Positions 35,480 to 48,824 are shown, counted from the stretch's first letter. The stretch is 64,000 nt of DNA from Dryas octopetala (GCA_963921425.1 OY992832.1:7812001-7876000); one strand, 5' to 3'. Translations and numbers: made by a program. Notes: generated by a model not told the origin, from the sequence alone.

Positions 35480-37658
35480 ATATATATATATATAATTTAC
35501 TAGATCAATTACCTCAGCTGAGCTAAATAATTATATGTTATATATATGCATGACAGTGTAGTAATATATTAATATATAATTTACTTTTGTGTGATATATT
35601 GTTTTGTTGCTGGAAAATTTGGTACTATTTCTATAATTGTCTGTTTAGTAGTTCCTCCACTCACTCTCTAGGAGCCGCATTGTCCAGGTAAATTTCTTAT
35701 CATTTTTTCTTAACAGTGTAGTAATTTATATAAATGGATTGGGGAACTGGAGGGAGAAGAGTAAGTTTCATCTGGCCATTATTGCCCAGATGAAGCTTAA
35801 GCAGATAATGAGAGGAACATGGGACTCTTTAGACTTTTAGGAAAAGAATGAGTGAACGTAGAGAGGAAAGTGGGGAAGATTTAGAAGATAACAAAGAGAA
35901 AATGACAAGTTGATTGTTAAATTGTCTCCGTTATTTCCAAAATAATTCTTTTTACAAGTGAACTATAAATTAAAAAAAAAATTATGTAACAGCTTCATTT
36001 ATAAAATTTAAATAATATATAAAAAGACATCTTAAAAAATGTATGTAACAGCTTCAATTAAAAAATGTTTGTACAAAATTTACAATTATGATGTACTCTA
36101 CATTTAAACAGTAGTTCTCTTCATCCATCTTTTTCTTGGGCTGGCCCATTTATTCCGATTTTTTGTGTTATGTATTGCAGCCTCTAAATATCATTAATTG
36201 ATTCGAACCATCCAATATGAAATCACTGCATCTTAGCTTGCCATGATATGTTAGATATTAATTGAATAATTGGATAATTAAGAAATGTTAATGGTCATGC
36301 TGTTGGTGATTTGTGATGGCTGTGATGATTTTGATTGTTGATGAGTTGGCTTGAGTTGCCAAAATAGTTTTCATATTATGTGTCAAAGGCTCACCGTTTC
36401 TTAAGCTACAGGGACAGAACCGGGTTCACATTATTCTTAAGCTACAGGGACAGAACCGGACAGAAACGGTGAGCTGTCAATTTCTGTTTTTTGTTTCTTT
36501 CCCTCTTTTACTTGACCTTTTCTTGGCAGCCAAACAGAGGCCAAGCCAATTAAATTCCAATTGACTATTTGATTGCAGCATTTTATTTTAACTAGGTGTT
36601 CATTTTGTGAGCTTTTGATTCTCTTGATGTTTAAGATCTGAATTTCATTTGCTATTGATGTCAATGTTTACATACATATTTAGATTTTCATATTGGTGTT
36701 GCCCACAAGCACTGTCTGTAAGCCTCAGGCTCAAGGTAAAGTCTCCACTTTTTTCTCTCCTCTGATCTCTCTACAATTTGTATAGATTAGTTGCTATAGT
36801 CTCTGTTCCTAATTTCTCTTGCTCTTTTAAAACCATTTTAGGAAGCTGTTTTGATCAATTAGGGTGACTAAATCTTCTCCTATTTGATAAAGATTTGGAT
36901 TTAACAATCTAACAGAAAATTGTGAGCTGTCAATTTATGTTTTTTTTGTTTCTTTCTCTCTTTTACTTGGTCTTTTATTGGCCGCCAAACATAGGCCAAG
37001 CCATTTAAATTCCAATTGACTATTTGATCCCATGTATTCTTGGGACTTTATAGCATTAAGGGGTGAGAAAACTAACTTCAGTAGTATGGAATGCAGGCAT
37101 TTCATTAGAGAAGGATGGGAGGAAGAATTCCACACCCGCGGCACTACATGGGCACATTTACTAGGTATAGATTGATAAGGAAGAAAATATTCTAGCCTAC
37201 TAGGTTTTTAGAATTTTTCTTAAACTACTTTTATTGTGGCTGAGTATGCGGTGCTTATTTTGCTTACGTCTTGATCTGAAATAATTTGAGTTATTTTTCC
37301 ATCACAAAATCATATACACAATTTGATCATTATTTACAATCTTTATTATCTTAAATTTCACAAAATAATATAATAAACTATATTTTCATCTATATATATA
37401 TGTCACCAGTTTTATATACTCAAATCACAATTATCTTTTCACTTTTCTCACCTGCAAAAACACACAGGCACAATAAATTGCAACACCTCAAAGACATGCT
37501 TTATACTTTTTAAAAAATTGCATATATGACTATAAAAATTATGAACCAAACTATGAAAACTAATTTCCAACTTCCTCCGTTTATACTTCTCATCCTCTAT
37601 CTCCAGCTTACCACCCCTCATTTATTGTGAGATCTTACATTAATGTCATTTTTAACAA
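35480..37658. other. Helitron H1 interior without recognised gene
   Basis: AT-rich. It contains a direct duplication of about 115 bp (36468-36585 and 36918-37030; shared GTGAGCTGTCAATTT and AATTCCAATTGACTATTTGAT). Small frames here have no recognisable domains. Confidence 0.6.
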
Positions 37659-38169
37659 TAGGTTAAGAGGGCTGCTATTTGCACACCCTTTTTTTTCTTT
37701 TTGCACACCCTTTTTCTCTTTTTTTCTCCTACACACCCCACACACTTACTTCAAATTCAAAATCTCTCAACACACACCCAACCCATTACTAAAATACCCT
37801 CATTTCATTACACACCCTTCTTTCTTTTCCTCTATTTTTTCTCACGTTCACACCCCCCTCCCCCTGTTTTTTTTTTTTTTTTCTTCTTCTTCTCCAGCCA
37901 GCCAGCCAGCCCCTCCACCCAACCCACCAAGCCCCTCAACCCCCTCACCCGACCCACCCCTCCCTCCCTCCCCCTCCGGCCTCCCCCCTCCACCCAACCC
38001 ACCTAGCCCCTCAGCCCCTGCACCGACCCCCCCCCCCCGCAGCATCACCTCCTCTCTCTCTTCCCCAGCCCACCCCAACCCAGCTCCGACCACCCCTCAC
38101 AGCCCACCCCAGCCCTGTAGCAGCAGCACCTCCTCTCTCTCTCTCCTCCCGCGCGCAGCTGCGCATCCG

Positions 38170-38290
38170 TTCGACACTGGCCCGCCGAAAATGTCACATT
38201 CGTTCGGCAGGCATCCGCCGAACGATGTGAGTGTTGTTCGGTAGGTACCCACCGAACATCAAGGACCCGTTCGGCAAGTGCCCGCCGAAC
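38170..38290. repeat. Palindrome array, 4 copies, about 33-bp spacing
   Basis: TTCGRN...CCGAA units start at 38170, 38203, 38237 and 38270 (spacing 33, 34, 33), e.g. TTCGGCAGGCATCCGCCGAA. Same design as the ten-copy array at 60013-60366. Confidence 0.9.
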
Positions 38291-38298
38291 CAGCTACT

Positions 38299-38300
<2 letters not shown>

Positions 38301-38351
<51 letters not shown>
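38301..38351. repeat. (GA)n microsatellite
   Basis: About 25 GA units inside the non-autonomous MULE. Confidence 0.95.
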
Positions 38352-38355
<4 letters not shown>

Positions 38356-40566
38356 GCACGCCGGTGGTTGGAAGCCGCTGCGCGCGGTGGCTGGAGGGCT
38401 GGGGTGGTCGGGGCTGGGTTGGGGTGAGAAGGGGCGGGGCTGGGGTGGTCGGGCCTGGGTTGGGGTGGGCTGGGGCGGGGCTGGGGTGGTCGGCAGAGAT
38501 GGTAGAGAGAGGGAGAATGGTGGTGGGCGTGGCTGTGCAAGCTTGAGAAAGATGGAGGGGTGTGTACGGGGGGGGGGGATGGGAATGGGGTGTGTGGGTG
38601 TGTGGGTGAGGGGAGGGTTAAAGTGGTATTTTTCTTGAGGCTTTTTTTTTTTTTTTCAAAAGGGGTGTGCAAAAAGAAAAAAGAGGGTGTGCAAATAGCA
38701 GCCCTCTAGGTTAACTTCTTCTGTTGTGCAAAGTTGCTTTTCATTGGTTAACTTCTCATTCTCTCTCTCTCCAGATCTTTATGCCTTAGTTAAAAGTTCT
38801 TTTTTTTTTTTTTTTTTTTTTCTTAAGGCTTCCTTACCCTGCATTATTGTGAGATTTTTAGTTGTAACTTCATTTTTATGCATGAATTAACTTCTACTGT
38901 TATGTAAAACTACTTTCAAATTGGTTGAGGTGTTCCTTCTGATTCAATGGCTTAAATTGCAAGAATCATTTTTACCAGCCTCTTCAGATCTTGCATCTTA
39001 TCAATCTCATTCAAATAAAGTTTTTACATTCATATGTGTTTTTTATGACACTTTAAAGAATTTGTCTGCACTTTTAAATTACATGGACTCAAAGTTTACC
39101 ATTATACACACTAACAAATCACATTTTCAAAATTTCAAGCAAAGAAAACGAGAATCCCCCTGCACAAGGCAATGAAGGAGATAAGCAGCCCAAGAACACT
39201 GAAGATGAATCCCCCAAAACCTATTAAGGCACCTGGGAACACCCATCCAAGAACTTTTGAACAAGGACCATTTGAATACTGCCCATCTTTTGTTTACTAT
39301 GACATACAATTGTCTAACCAAGTATTGTAATATTTTTTTGAATGTTGTTTGATTTATTAAAATATCATCAATATCTTAGGTTTATTAAGATATCATCAAT
39401 ATTTTAACATAACAACTAGCATATAAAACATATCAAGAATCCGCATTTTGTAACTTAAGCTTGACATTGATGTATATATGTAAAAATTGTATTAGCCTTA
39501 TGCACGTTTTCTAAGCTTTTAAGACCCGCAGCATCACGCGGGCACTATTACTAGTAAAACTCTAAACTTAAAAAAAAAAAAAAAAAAACACACAAATCCA
39601 GCCAATCCACCCTGACCCCCGATGTAAGATCCCATAAATTTTTTAAATTTTATTTGAGATTTTAATAATTTATTTTAAAAAGTTAGTATTCACTGAGACG
39701 GGTTCATATGATTTTTCGATGATATTTTTCGAGATCCGAACTATTTTTAACGAATTTTACAAAATAATATTTTATCATACTTAAGGATAAACAAAAAAGT
39801 TTGAGAAAAAAGTTGACGATTTAACAGAAATATGGATGTTAAGTGCCACATTGACACATATTGTTAACTTTAAGTGGTAAATTGACAAGAAAAAAAGTTT
39901 GGGTGGTCTAAATAGTATTTGAGTAAAATAGCCTTACACTTAAATATTTAATAAAAAACTTGATCGAGTATCCCCACCCACCGGAAACCCAGCCGGCCAC
40001 CATCATCACCTTGAAGTCGTCTCTATTATTTCCTAGTAAATACAATTAATGGAATATATATACACCCCCACTTGGTAATACACTAATAATACTCAATAAC
40101 CCCATAACCCCCCACTTCCCCCCACTTGGTATTTGGTAATAGTTAATAAGCCAAGGAGCTAATTAAGTCTTTCTTTAAATAGGCCTGCACATGCACAATA
40201 GAAGTCAAAATGATCTAGAAGAATAAGGAAGCAATTAACATATATATAGGTAAGAGCGAGATAAATATGTAAGAGCTGATTGAGACGTTGAAGAAGGGGT
40301 AGGGCACTATGAGGACGAAAATATCCCTTAAATATAAGTCATGTGCACGATACATGAGTGTTTTAGATGAAAAATATAACAAAAATTATAAAAAAGACTA
40401 AAGTGATACTTGAGCAATAATTCATGGATTCCAAAATTCTAAAATAAAATTCATGGATTAAAATAATATTCGGGGTGTAATTCATGAACTATTGCTCTAA
40501 TTAACTTCTAGATTTAGTTTAAGAGATATGATTGGCTTGGGAAGGGTGAGTTTCATACAATTCTTT

Positions 40567-41609
40567 GAGAACAGTTTTGCTCATCTTCTTTAACTCAGGT
40601 GTATGCTCACCTCCCATCTAAAATGCTGCCATGTGTTTAAAAAATTAACCATGAGTTAATCTATTGTATTTAATTATTTTTTATGTTATAATGATGAGAG
40701 AGAAAAATAATTTGACAACTCTTTTCTACTTTTATTCTTATCTTTTATTACTCAACTTTTTTTCCACTTTTTTATTACCTATAAATTTTTCTTTTATTTA
40801 ATTATTTCTAATAATTTTTGCTTCTTTTGTTTTTTTGCTCTTCTCCAGTATGCCTCTAGTATCCAAAAAACCACATCCATTTAATAATTTTTGCTTTTTT
40901 TTTTTTTTTTTTATCTTCTCCTGTATACACTTTTTATCTACTTTTTTAATTAATTAAAAAAATATTCTAACAACACATTTTTTTTGGGCCTAAGAATTCT
41001 TCTCTCTTGTCTCATATATGACCTTTTCAGATCAAAGAAATTCTTAGGCCAATCCAAGGTGTTGCAGCATTTGAAGAGAGAAGAATAGTTGCAACGACAT
41101 AATTTTTTTATTTTTTTTAACTCATGTAACTTTTTTATTGGATTTTCTATGTATGCAAATGAGTTGTTTTAGATTTTTGTTTGGTCGACATTTTAGATTA
41201 AACTTTGCAAATGAGTTTTTTTGTTCGAATTGCAAATGTGTTGTTGGAATATTTTATTTTTTTATTAATTAAAAAAATAGATAAAGGTATATACAGGAGA
41301 AGACCCAAAAAAATGGATGTGATTTTTTGAGTACTGGAGAAGAGCAAAAAAACAAAAGAAGCAAAAATTATTAGAAATAATTAAATAAAAGAGAAAAGAA
41401 AAATTAACGGGTGTGGAAAAAAGTTGAGTAATAAAAGATAAGGGTAAAAGTAGAAAAAAGTTGTCAAATTATTTTTCTCTCATCATTATAACATCATAAA
41501 TAATTAAATATAATAGATTAGCTCATGGTTAGTTTTTTAAACACATGTCATATTTTAGATGGGAGGTGAGCATACACCTGAGTTAAAAGAGGTGAGCAAA
41601 ACTGCTCTC
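40567..41609. mobile_element. 1043-bp MULE-type element with long inverted arms
   Basis: The empty site is at 15147-15170. Flanks are 9-bp near-repeats CAATTCTTT (40558-40566) and CTATTCTTT (41610-41618). Ends GAGAACAGTTTTGCTCATC and, inverted, GAGAGCAGTTTTGCTCACC; the arms remain inverted repeats for about 300 bp each. The 9-bp duplication and long arms point to Mutator. No transposase frame. Confidence 0.9.
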
Positions 41610-41739
41610 CTATTCTTTTATTCATGTGTGCTTGCTATAAATAACAAGTTGACATAAAAAAATATATCAAAATTAATATTCTTCATTTATTAAACAGTTC
41701 AAAAATCAAGGCCTCGTTGTTTATAAACATTTAGTTTAA

Positions 41740-41940
41740 CAGTAGTGCTAGATATACCACATTTTTATACCACAATTTCATACCACCTTATGTGGCAACT
41801 TACATGGCATTCATACATTGGATACTAAAAAATCAAAATAAAAACTCAAAAAAGAAAATAAAAACTCTGTCCAATAAAGTAATGACACGTGAGATGGTAT
41901 AAAAATGAGGTATAAGAATGTGGTAAGTATATCATTATTC
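41740..41940. mobile_element. 201-bp MITE with 9-bp target duplication
   Basis: Flanked by TTAGTTTAA (41731-41739 and 41941-41949); the empty site is near 15280. Inverted arms share ACCACATT-TTATACC. Mutator-like by duplication length. Confidence 0.88.
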
Positions 41941-42036
41941 TTAGTTTAATAATCCATAAGATAGATACCAATTGCATTAAAATATTTTATGGAAGCGAAA
42001 AATTATGTTACAATGAAAAAAAAAAAATTTGCAAAT

Positions 42037-42397
42037 TCTATATATACAGATATACTCAACGTGGTGAGAGGCGTTACTGTAGCTTAGGAATAGTGTTCTT
42101 CCTTTTCTGCCCCTTTTTTGTTTTTTTGTTTAGTTGCTTTCCATTGTGATTTGTGGGGTAAGTTAGGCCGTTTTGGTCATTTCACTCTCCCTCACTTTTT
42201 ACCCTTGCTTTTTTGGTTTTTTTACATTCCCTGCCATTTTTTGATTTTCTCTCATGGCTTTTTTTTATTATTATTATTTTTTTTAATCTGGCTTGTCATC
42301 CCCAATTGTTGAGGTTGGGTGTGCCTTTTTGGTCTTTCACCTGATTATTGTTAGAAAGCCCAAAACCTAGAAAATACTGGAACACTCTCATCTCACG

Positions 42398-42434
<37 letters not shown>

Positions 42435-43960
42435 TCTCTCTTCTTCCGCCCCCTTTATCCGGCCGTATCTCCACCGTCCGGCGACGTATGCCGGCGATAT
42501 GGGTCTCAATTTCTTTCTCATCTCTTCCCCTTCAATTCTATGGTATTTGATTAACCCAGAAATTATGCAAAAAATCGAAAAGACACCCAAACCCGATCGA
42601 GTCCTCCGGTGGCAATCCGTCAATTCCGGCTGAGTTGGGATATCGGACAGGGTGGGTTTTGTTCGTCCCATCTTTCTGAGGATGATGGTGTCTTCAAATT
42701 GCTCAACCGCACGGAGTTTGGAGGCGGAGAAGTCCGGCGGCCTTCCGCCGTCGATGTTAGCGATTAAGGCGGCGGATGGTGATGATTTTGGTCGGGTTTT
42801 GCTCTTCTCTTCCTGGCCTTTCTATTGGTGTGCTTGATCTAAGTCAATTGGGTCTCGAAATGAAAGCTCCAATTCGAACCCTGGCTTCGCCGCTGCCACC
42901 GTCACCTGCGACGGCTCCGGTGACTTTACGCCTCAGGTTTTGTTTGAGTTTTACTCATCTTTGTCTACTCTGTCTGATTGTTGGATCGAATTGTTCAATT
43001 CGTTGTGAAATCTGTATTTCTAGGTTTTGTACCCACTACCACCACGATTCCCGCTGCGTGTGGTGGCGCCGGTGACTTGATTTCTGTGTTTTAGTTTCAG
43101 GTTCCCATACTTTCTTGGATTTGAAGATTGGTTTCTTTTTTGGAGGTAAGGTATGTTTTTTTCGCTGGTTTTAGCTTTGGTATGTTTCTGTTCAACTTTT
43201 AACTCTCAAGGTTTTGGTTGATTTCTATAAAAAACATTTGAATCATGCCTTAGTGAGTATCATCAAATTCACAAAATTTTGGGGGTACTATAATGACAGA
43301 GTTTTGCTTATTCCTTTTTTCATTGCAGATATATGACACTAATGGAGGTTTGCTTCACCAGGCTTCGTTCTATTCTGAAGAAGACTCATTTGGTAAGCAA
43401 TTTCAGACATTATTATTCGAATTGTTTTTGTTTTTAGTACAAATGGTTTTTCAGTCTTTGAAAAAAGGCAGTTTGGTTTGGTTAGATACAAGTTAGGAAT
43501 TGTAATTAGATTGGTTGAGATTAGTGGTATATATAGTTTTATTTTCGTTTATTTGACAACTGGTTTTGAAGTGCTTAATTAATTTTAATTTTATTATTGC
43601 ATTGAGATCTCTCAGAAGATATCAACAAAAGTGAAAGGATAATATTTATTACTGCAACAATGCATGTATACTTAGCTGCCTAGCTGGCTGATCTGTTTTA
43701 TATAGTTGCATTGGTTGAGAAAAACTGTTGGTAATGAACAAGTATGCATTAAGTACGTAATCAAATGCGTAGTTTGACTGCTAACCGTTGTTTTCTAATC
43801 GTCTCTTGAACTCAAACTCAACTTTAGTTTATGTCTAATAATGATCGAACGATGTCAATAATTAGTTTATGTTTTATATGAGGTCTTTGATTAAATGTCA
43901 GAAAAATTGTTGTTTGGTGTGCTTACCAAAAAAAGTTTGTTTGGAAGAAAATATTACCAC

Positions 43961-43997
<37 letters not shown>

Positions 43998-46339
43998 GGA
44001 ATTCTTCTGGGTAAGTTCAAAACATAACAACTCCTTACTTATAGATAAAAAAGAAAAAGGTATGATATAAATGGGATGATGCCATTTTATGATGTGGTTG
44101 TTTTGTATGTGCCAGTATTTTGTTTGGCTAAGATCGAAGAGATATTGTGCCTTGCATTGGGTGTATGTGTGTACGTGTTATTTTCAATTTTAATTTATTT
44201 TCTCTAAAAAAAATTATCTGAGAATGAAACATTATTTTTCATTAGAAACAGAGAGGTTGTTTTAGTTAATTAGTATTGTAGTGCTTTAATTTTATGCTTT
44301 GGGTTAGGAATTGATTGAGGTCCTGAATTCGGATGATGGGTTGTGATTGACATATTATTCACTCAATTTGTAGCACTATTGAAACAATTTATCTTCCATA
44401 TGTCTTGATAGGTGAAAAAATGAGATAAAAAATTGTGATAACTAAGGCAAAACTGGAACTAGGGGATTATGTCTTTCATTCTAAAGTAACATACTATTAT
44501 TTGCTTTTGATGATCCTTAATTTGAGTGGTTATTATTTTGCTTGGTTTTGGTTTATGAGTTGGTGCATTTAGTGCAAAAAATATTGGCTTCTGGTGTTTT
44601 CGAGAACTGGGTTTTTGGCTAAGTTAGGCTCGAATCACTATGAGTAGGCACTGAGTGCAAAGTTGGAATAGTAGGGTCTATTGTCATCCTATGTTTATAT
44701 TATTGCTTTATGTTATTACTTTTCAGTTTTGCAAAATTTAGTTTGCATGGTTGTGCATCTATCCAAGTTTTATCTTATAATAGCAACGTGTGTTGAAAAA
44801 TTGCAGAAGTTGAAGAAAGGGTCTAGAGAGACAACCTTCAAATGGTTGAAGAAGTTGCATAAGTTGAAGAGTTCAAACCCACCATGGCATTCCCTATTGT
44901 TCAATCACTGAAAGACAAGAAAAAGAAGGGGTGCCCCTGAAAGAATTGGCTTTAGTGAATAGTACTCTTATAAATGTTTCACTTAATATGAACTCTCAAA
45001 TGTTTTACTTCTCTGTTATAAGCTTTGGCAAGTTTTCAGTTTTAGTGCTTAAATGTTATGATAATAATATGAAAAATGTAAGGGCAATGCTAGAGTGCCC
45101 TAATGACATGGAAATTTCCATGTCAATTAGATCATTTAATACATCTAATATTATATGTGCCACATAAGCTTTTAAAAGGACTAATATAACCTCGTTTAAA
45201 TTCTACAACATTAATTAAATTATAAAAGAAGAAAGATTTAAAAAAGGTTTCACTTCAAAATTAAAAAACCTTTAAACACGTTCATCTCATTAAGAAATTT
45301 TTTCTCAATTTTAGAACCTTAAAAAACTATTACATCATTTTTCTTATTGCATCGACGATTTAGAAGAATTTTGTAAAAGTCATGCATTGTATAAGGTACT
45401 CTTTAAAAAGACTCAATATTTTTAAAAATCTTGCAAAACTTAAATTAATTTACAAAAGAACAAAATTTTGATCACCCAAAAAAAAAAAAATCTATCAAAC
45501 AAAAATTTAGTCCCAATTTTAGAATTAACCCTAATAAGCTACTACCTTGTCATCGATGGTGCTACTGATGAGGGACTTTGGCTTGGATTTTGGGGACCTA
45601 AGTTTGATGATTTTGAAGAATTGGAAGAGGAATAAGAGTTTGCGCTGGGTTTGGGGTTTCCAGTGTTGGGGGTAGAGTTGGGTCTGCCATTAATTGCTAG
45701 TGAGTTGGGTAGTGGTTGAAGAAGAAAAATTTTAAAGATTGAGTGTGAAGTGTACGTGCAGTACTACACGACTTGAGGGGATTGATTGAAGATTACACAG
45801 GACGCTCTACATCACTACGGGATTGGGTAACCCCTTTTTGAAGATTAAGATCAAATTGTTCATGGTAATGGCCTTGATCATCTGATGGAACCTTATAGTT
45901 TTAAAACATCATTAATTCTCATCTTTGGTGCTCAGATTCCTCTAATTATATTGAGGAGGATAATGATCTACAGATGTGATTATGAAAGATAATAAATATG
46001 ATAAATCAAGCCCAGAAAAAAAAATATATATATTGAATTTAAGATGGATAAGATGGTCTTTCAACAAATATAATATTAATATAACTTAACAAATAAATAG
46101 TGATGTGTACAAAATAAATTTGTCACATTAGATTAGGGCACATAGATCTTGTGCCCTATTAGGACACAAAATCTTTTCTCAAAATGTAATTGTATCCACC
46201 CTCATAACATTTTTAGAGTTAATAACATTTTTAGCTTTAGTGGATACAAAATACTCTATCTATCCACTTAAATTTTATAAGCCTTCAGCACATTTATAAG
46301 TTTTTCACACCCACGGTAAGGCACGGGCACGATTACTAG
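42037..46339 (+). mobile_element. Helitron H2, non-autonomous
   Basis: Left end TCTATATATACAG near 42037; right end GCACGGGCACGATTACTAG at 46339 followed by T, with a weak hairpin (CCCACGG...). The first 1.6 kb matches H1, then the interiors diverge at about 43645. It holds a (GA)n tract at 43963-43994 and an exon-like piece after TTGCAG at about 44807 (KLKKGSRETTFKWLKKLHK) that I cannot assign. No Rep/helicase. Confidence 0.72.
43645..46300. other. Helitron H2 interior without recognised gene
   Basis: AT-rich; only short frames (such as 44681-44911 and 44931-45167) without recognisable domains. Possible captured fragments of unknown origin. Confidence 0.5.
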
Positions 46340-47348
46340 TGATATCTACTTATGAAACGTCCATTAAATAAAATGAGAGAAAAATTAGAACACATAAGAG
46401 GATTCGTCTCAATGAGCTGGGCTATAAACAAAGCCCAATTTCAATCTTTTCATTAGGAAGGTCAGGCTGGCCCAACAGGCCTACAGCAAACAAGAGGGAA
46501 ACCATGATTCAACGGTGAACTGAACAAAAAAAAACAATCAAAGACAGTAAATGCGGTCGCGTTTTCACGAATTTCAGTGGCGTTTTCGCGTATTTCAGCG
46601 GCTTGTTGGCAAATTTTGGTGGCGTTTTCGCTCCACATGCTTCTCCACCCTCCATCTCCTCCTCTCCGTCCCGCTGCGTCAGCTCTCATAGCCGAAGCCT
46701 CCCACTCTACGGGAAAAGGGTAGGATTTTTCTACTCGCGCTGTGTATTAGTGTAATTTAGTAATGCATTTAATGCTTTGCGCTTCCTCTGTTTGGTTGCT
46801 GAGAAAATCGAGGACAGGAAACCTAAGCGAAATTTGTCTGTTGTTTTGCTTTATGTCTGTTTCCAATGTGAAAATTTCCTCAACTCTGATTAAATTGTGT
46901 TTTGCGTTTGTGGTTCATTTGTCCTGTAAAGTCAGTAAAAGAAAAAATAAATAAGTCGTTTCTGTTTAAATTTAAATGAAGTCGAATTGGTTTGCTTGTT
47001 TGCCCATTTGAATTTGAATCCTTCAGTAGACTTAAGCAAATGGCAATAGTGCGTGAAGTCTAAACTTGGAACTTGGAGAGTTGAAGTTAAGCATGAATGA
47101 TTTCTTTTGTCATATTATCTGCAGCAAATTAGGAGTAGTATTGCCTTATGTTTATACAGCTTCACTCTTTTTTTGGATGACGATGTGACATTGGCATTGC
47201 AATAACTAATGCACTTGGAACGTTACACCATTACTAATATATTTGCTAAAATACATCACCGGAGTTATCCAATTGAAACATGTCAATAGGTTTACATTTC
47301 CTACAAGGCTACAATACAATAAAACATACTAGACTTAAAGCCAATTAA
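46340..47348. other. 3' flank of WAKL-E
   Basis: Homologous to 28490-29282 downstream of WAKL-D. It includes the GTTTTCGCTCCAC module at 46620 with three extra short GCGTTTTCGC-type repeats at 46555-46630. No coding frame supported. Confidence 0.65.
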
Positions 47349-48824
47349 TCATCGTCCATCATCATATGGCATTAACTGTTGGATTTGCATGCTGTCATAC
47401 CCGCTCGTTGTACCACTAGGACCACCATCACCTCTGACATTGACAACGCAAGCCTCTGAATTAGTTGACCCAAGCAAGTATTCTGCCTCTTCTTCACAGA
47501 AATCAGCTTGTCCCCCCCATGGATGGTTTGCCGTAATTCTGATTCCCTCTAGCTCCATTGCCACTTCTTTCATGCCAGGCCTTTCCTCCCCTTTTACCCT
47601 CAAACATCTTTTCGCCAGATTGGCCACCTGTTCTATTGTCTCAATATTTCCTTCTTTCACTACGTCTTCATCAAGAATTTGAATCAAGCGATCCTCTTCC
47701 ATTGAACGAACAAAGAAGCACGCTAGGTTTTTCTCTGCCTCAGGCCTATCATACGAAAGTGCCACTTTGCTTGTTAGTAGCTCCACAAGGACAACTCCAA
47801 AGCTATAGACGTCACTTTTCTCTGTTAGTGTGTTCGACTGAAGATATTCAGGGTCTAAGTATCCGAGTGTCCCTTGCACCAAAGTTGATATTTCATTTTG
47901 ATCTGCAGGAATCAACCTTGAAGCTCCAAAGTCTGACACTTTTGCTGTGTAATTCTCATCTAATAATATGTTTGTTACTTTCACATCCCGGTGTATGATT
48001 GGAATAGAAATGGAGGAGTGTAAGTATGCCAGTGCTCCTGCAGTTTCTGAAGCTATCTTCAATCGTAATTCCCATGAAAGTGATGATGATCCTTTGCCCT
48101 TTTTCTTATGGACATGCTCAAAAAGAGTGCCATTAGTGATGAACTCGTAGACTAGTAAAGGCACCTCTGTCTCTAAACAACAACCTAAAAGCCTCACAAC
48201 ATTTCTATGGTTGATTTGGGAAAGAAGAATCACCTCATTAACAAACTGATCATTCTGAGTTGGGGCACCAATTTTGGACTTCTTTATAGCAACCACTTTG
48301 TTATCTGGTAATATTCCTTTGTAAACTGTTCCATAGCCTCCTTCACCAAGGACTCTACTTTCATGGTAATTGTTTGTAGCCTTCTTAAGTTCTTCTGCAG
48401 CAAAGATTTTTGTTGTCTCCACAGAACCTCCACGACTAGCAAGTTGTTGTTTTAACAATAAGCCACCATTTTCTTTGAAGTACTTCTCTTTGAGTTTCAT
48501 GAACTTTCTTTTCTTCAATCCCCAATATATCCATGAAATTCCAACCAGTAAAACCAAGAGACCTACACTGACACCTGCACATAATTGAAAAATCACTACC
48601 AAACTTGATTTACAATTTGTTTATGTATATTCTACTGGGGATAGGATATATGTTAGAGGTTGATTGGGAAAAATTAGGCATATAGCGTATTAAAATATCT
48701 TGTTTTAATGAAAACATGTATACGTAGGGAAAGAGTTTCAATATTGCAAGGATAGTTAAAGTGTACATTAATGTATAGTCAAATGACTGAAAAGAAACAA
48801 GCCTTGACTGAAAATTATTTTTCT

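Larger units (their letters stand above)
37667..38706. mobile_element. 1040-bp non-autonomous MULE, relative of the element at 59589
   Basis: Inverted ends GAGGGCTGCTATTTGCACAC at both sides (22 or more bases matching), flanked by TAGGTTAA (37659-37666 and 38707-38714). The left subterminal region is rich in CACACCC and long pyrimidine runs, the right in GGGTGTG. Interior: GC-rich low-complexity sequence, a (GA)n tract and four TTCGG-N10-CCGAA-type palindromes. The termini and palindromes match those of the large MULE at the right edge of the window, so it is probably mobilised by that family's transposase. Long Pro- or Gly-rich frames here are compositional. Confidence 0.9.
33141..39554 (+). 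mobile_element. Helitron H1, non-autonomous
   Basis: Right end has the Helitron signature: a hairpin ACCCGC-AGCATCA-CGCGGG, nine bases, then CTAG at 39551-39554 followed by T. Left end near 33141 reads CCTATATACTAAAAG, close to the usual TCTATATACTAAAAG, with host A before it, so insertion was between A and T without duplication. No Rep/helicase frame is seen. The first 1.5 kb is nearly the same as the start of H2. It carries captured exons (thioredoxin-like) and a nested MULE derivative. Confidence 0.8.
32927..39945. mobile_element. Outer foldback element split by a Helitron
   Basis: The left piece (32927-33140) and the right piece (about 39830-39945) are inverted copies of each other: left reads GGCTTTTTTATCCAAATACC ... 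CCAATTTACCACTTGAAG ... GCTAATGTGGCACCTG, and the right is its reverse complement with mismatches. The Helitron at 33141-39554 lies between them, a nested insertion. Target duplication not resolved. Confidence 0.65.
39945..42030. repeat. Segmental duplication block, partial third copy
   Basis: Matches about 10110-10330 and 14600-15340 (and 56960-57690), with two insertions not present there: 40567-41609 and 41740-41940. Contains an R1 repeat at 40270-40520. No gene. Confidence 0.85.

Noticed and set aside
37627-38244. 205-aa proline-rich frame and its antisense Gly-rich frames
   Set aside because: Composition effect of C-rich subterminal DNA of the non-autonomous MULE; no conserved domain, spans the element boundary.
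38231-38672. Overlapping 135- and 137-aa frames
   Set aside because: Caused by the (GA)n tract and G-rich right arm of the same element.
33141-39554. Autonomous Helitron with Rep/helicase
   Set aside because: No helicase or Rep motifs found in any frame of either H1 or H2.
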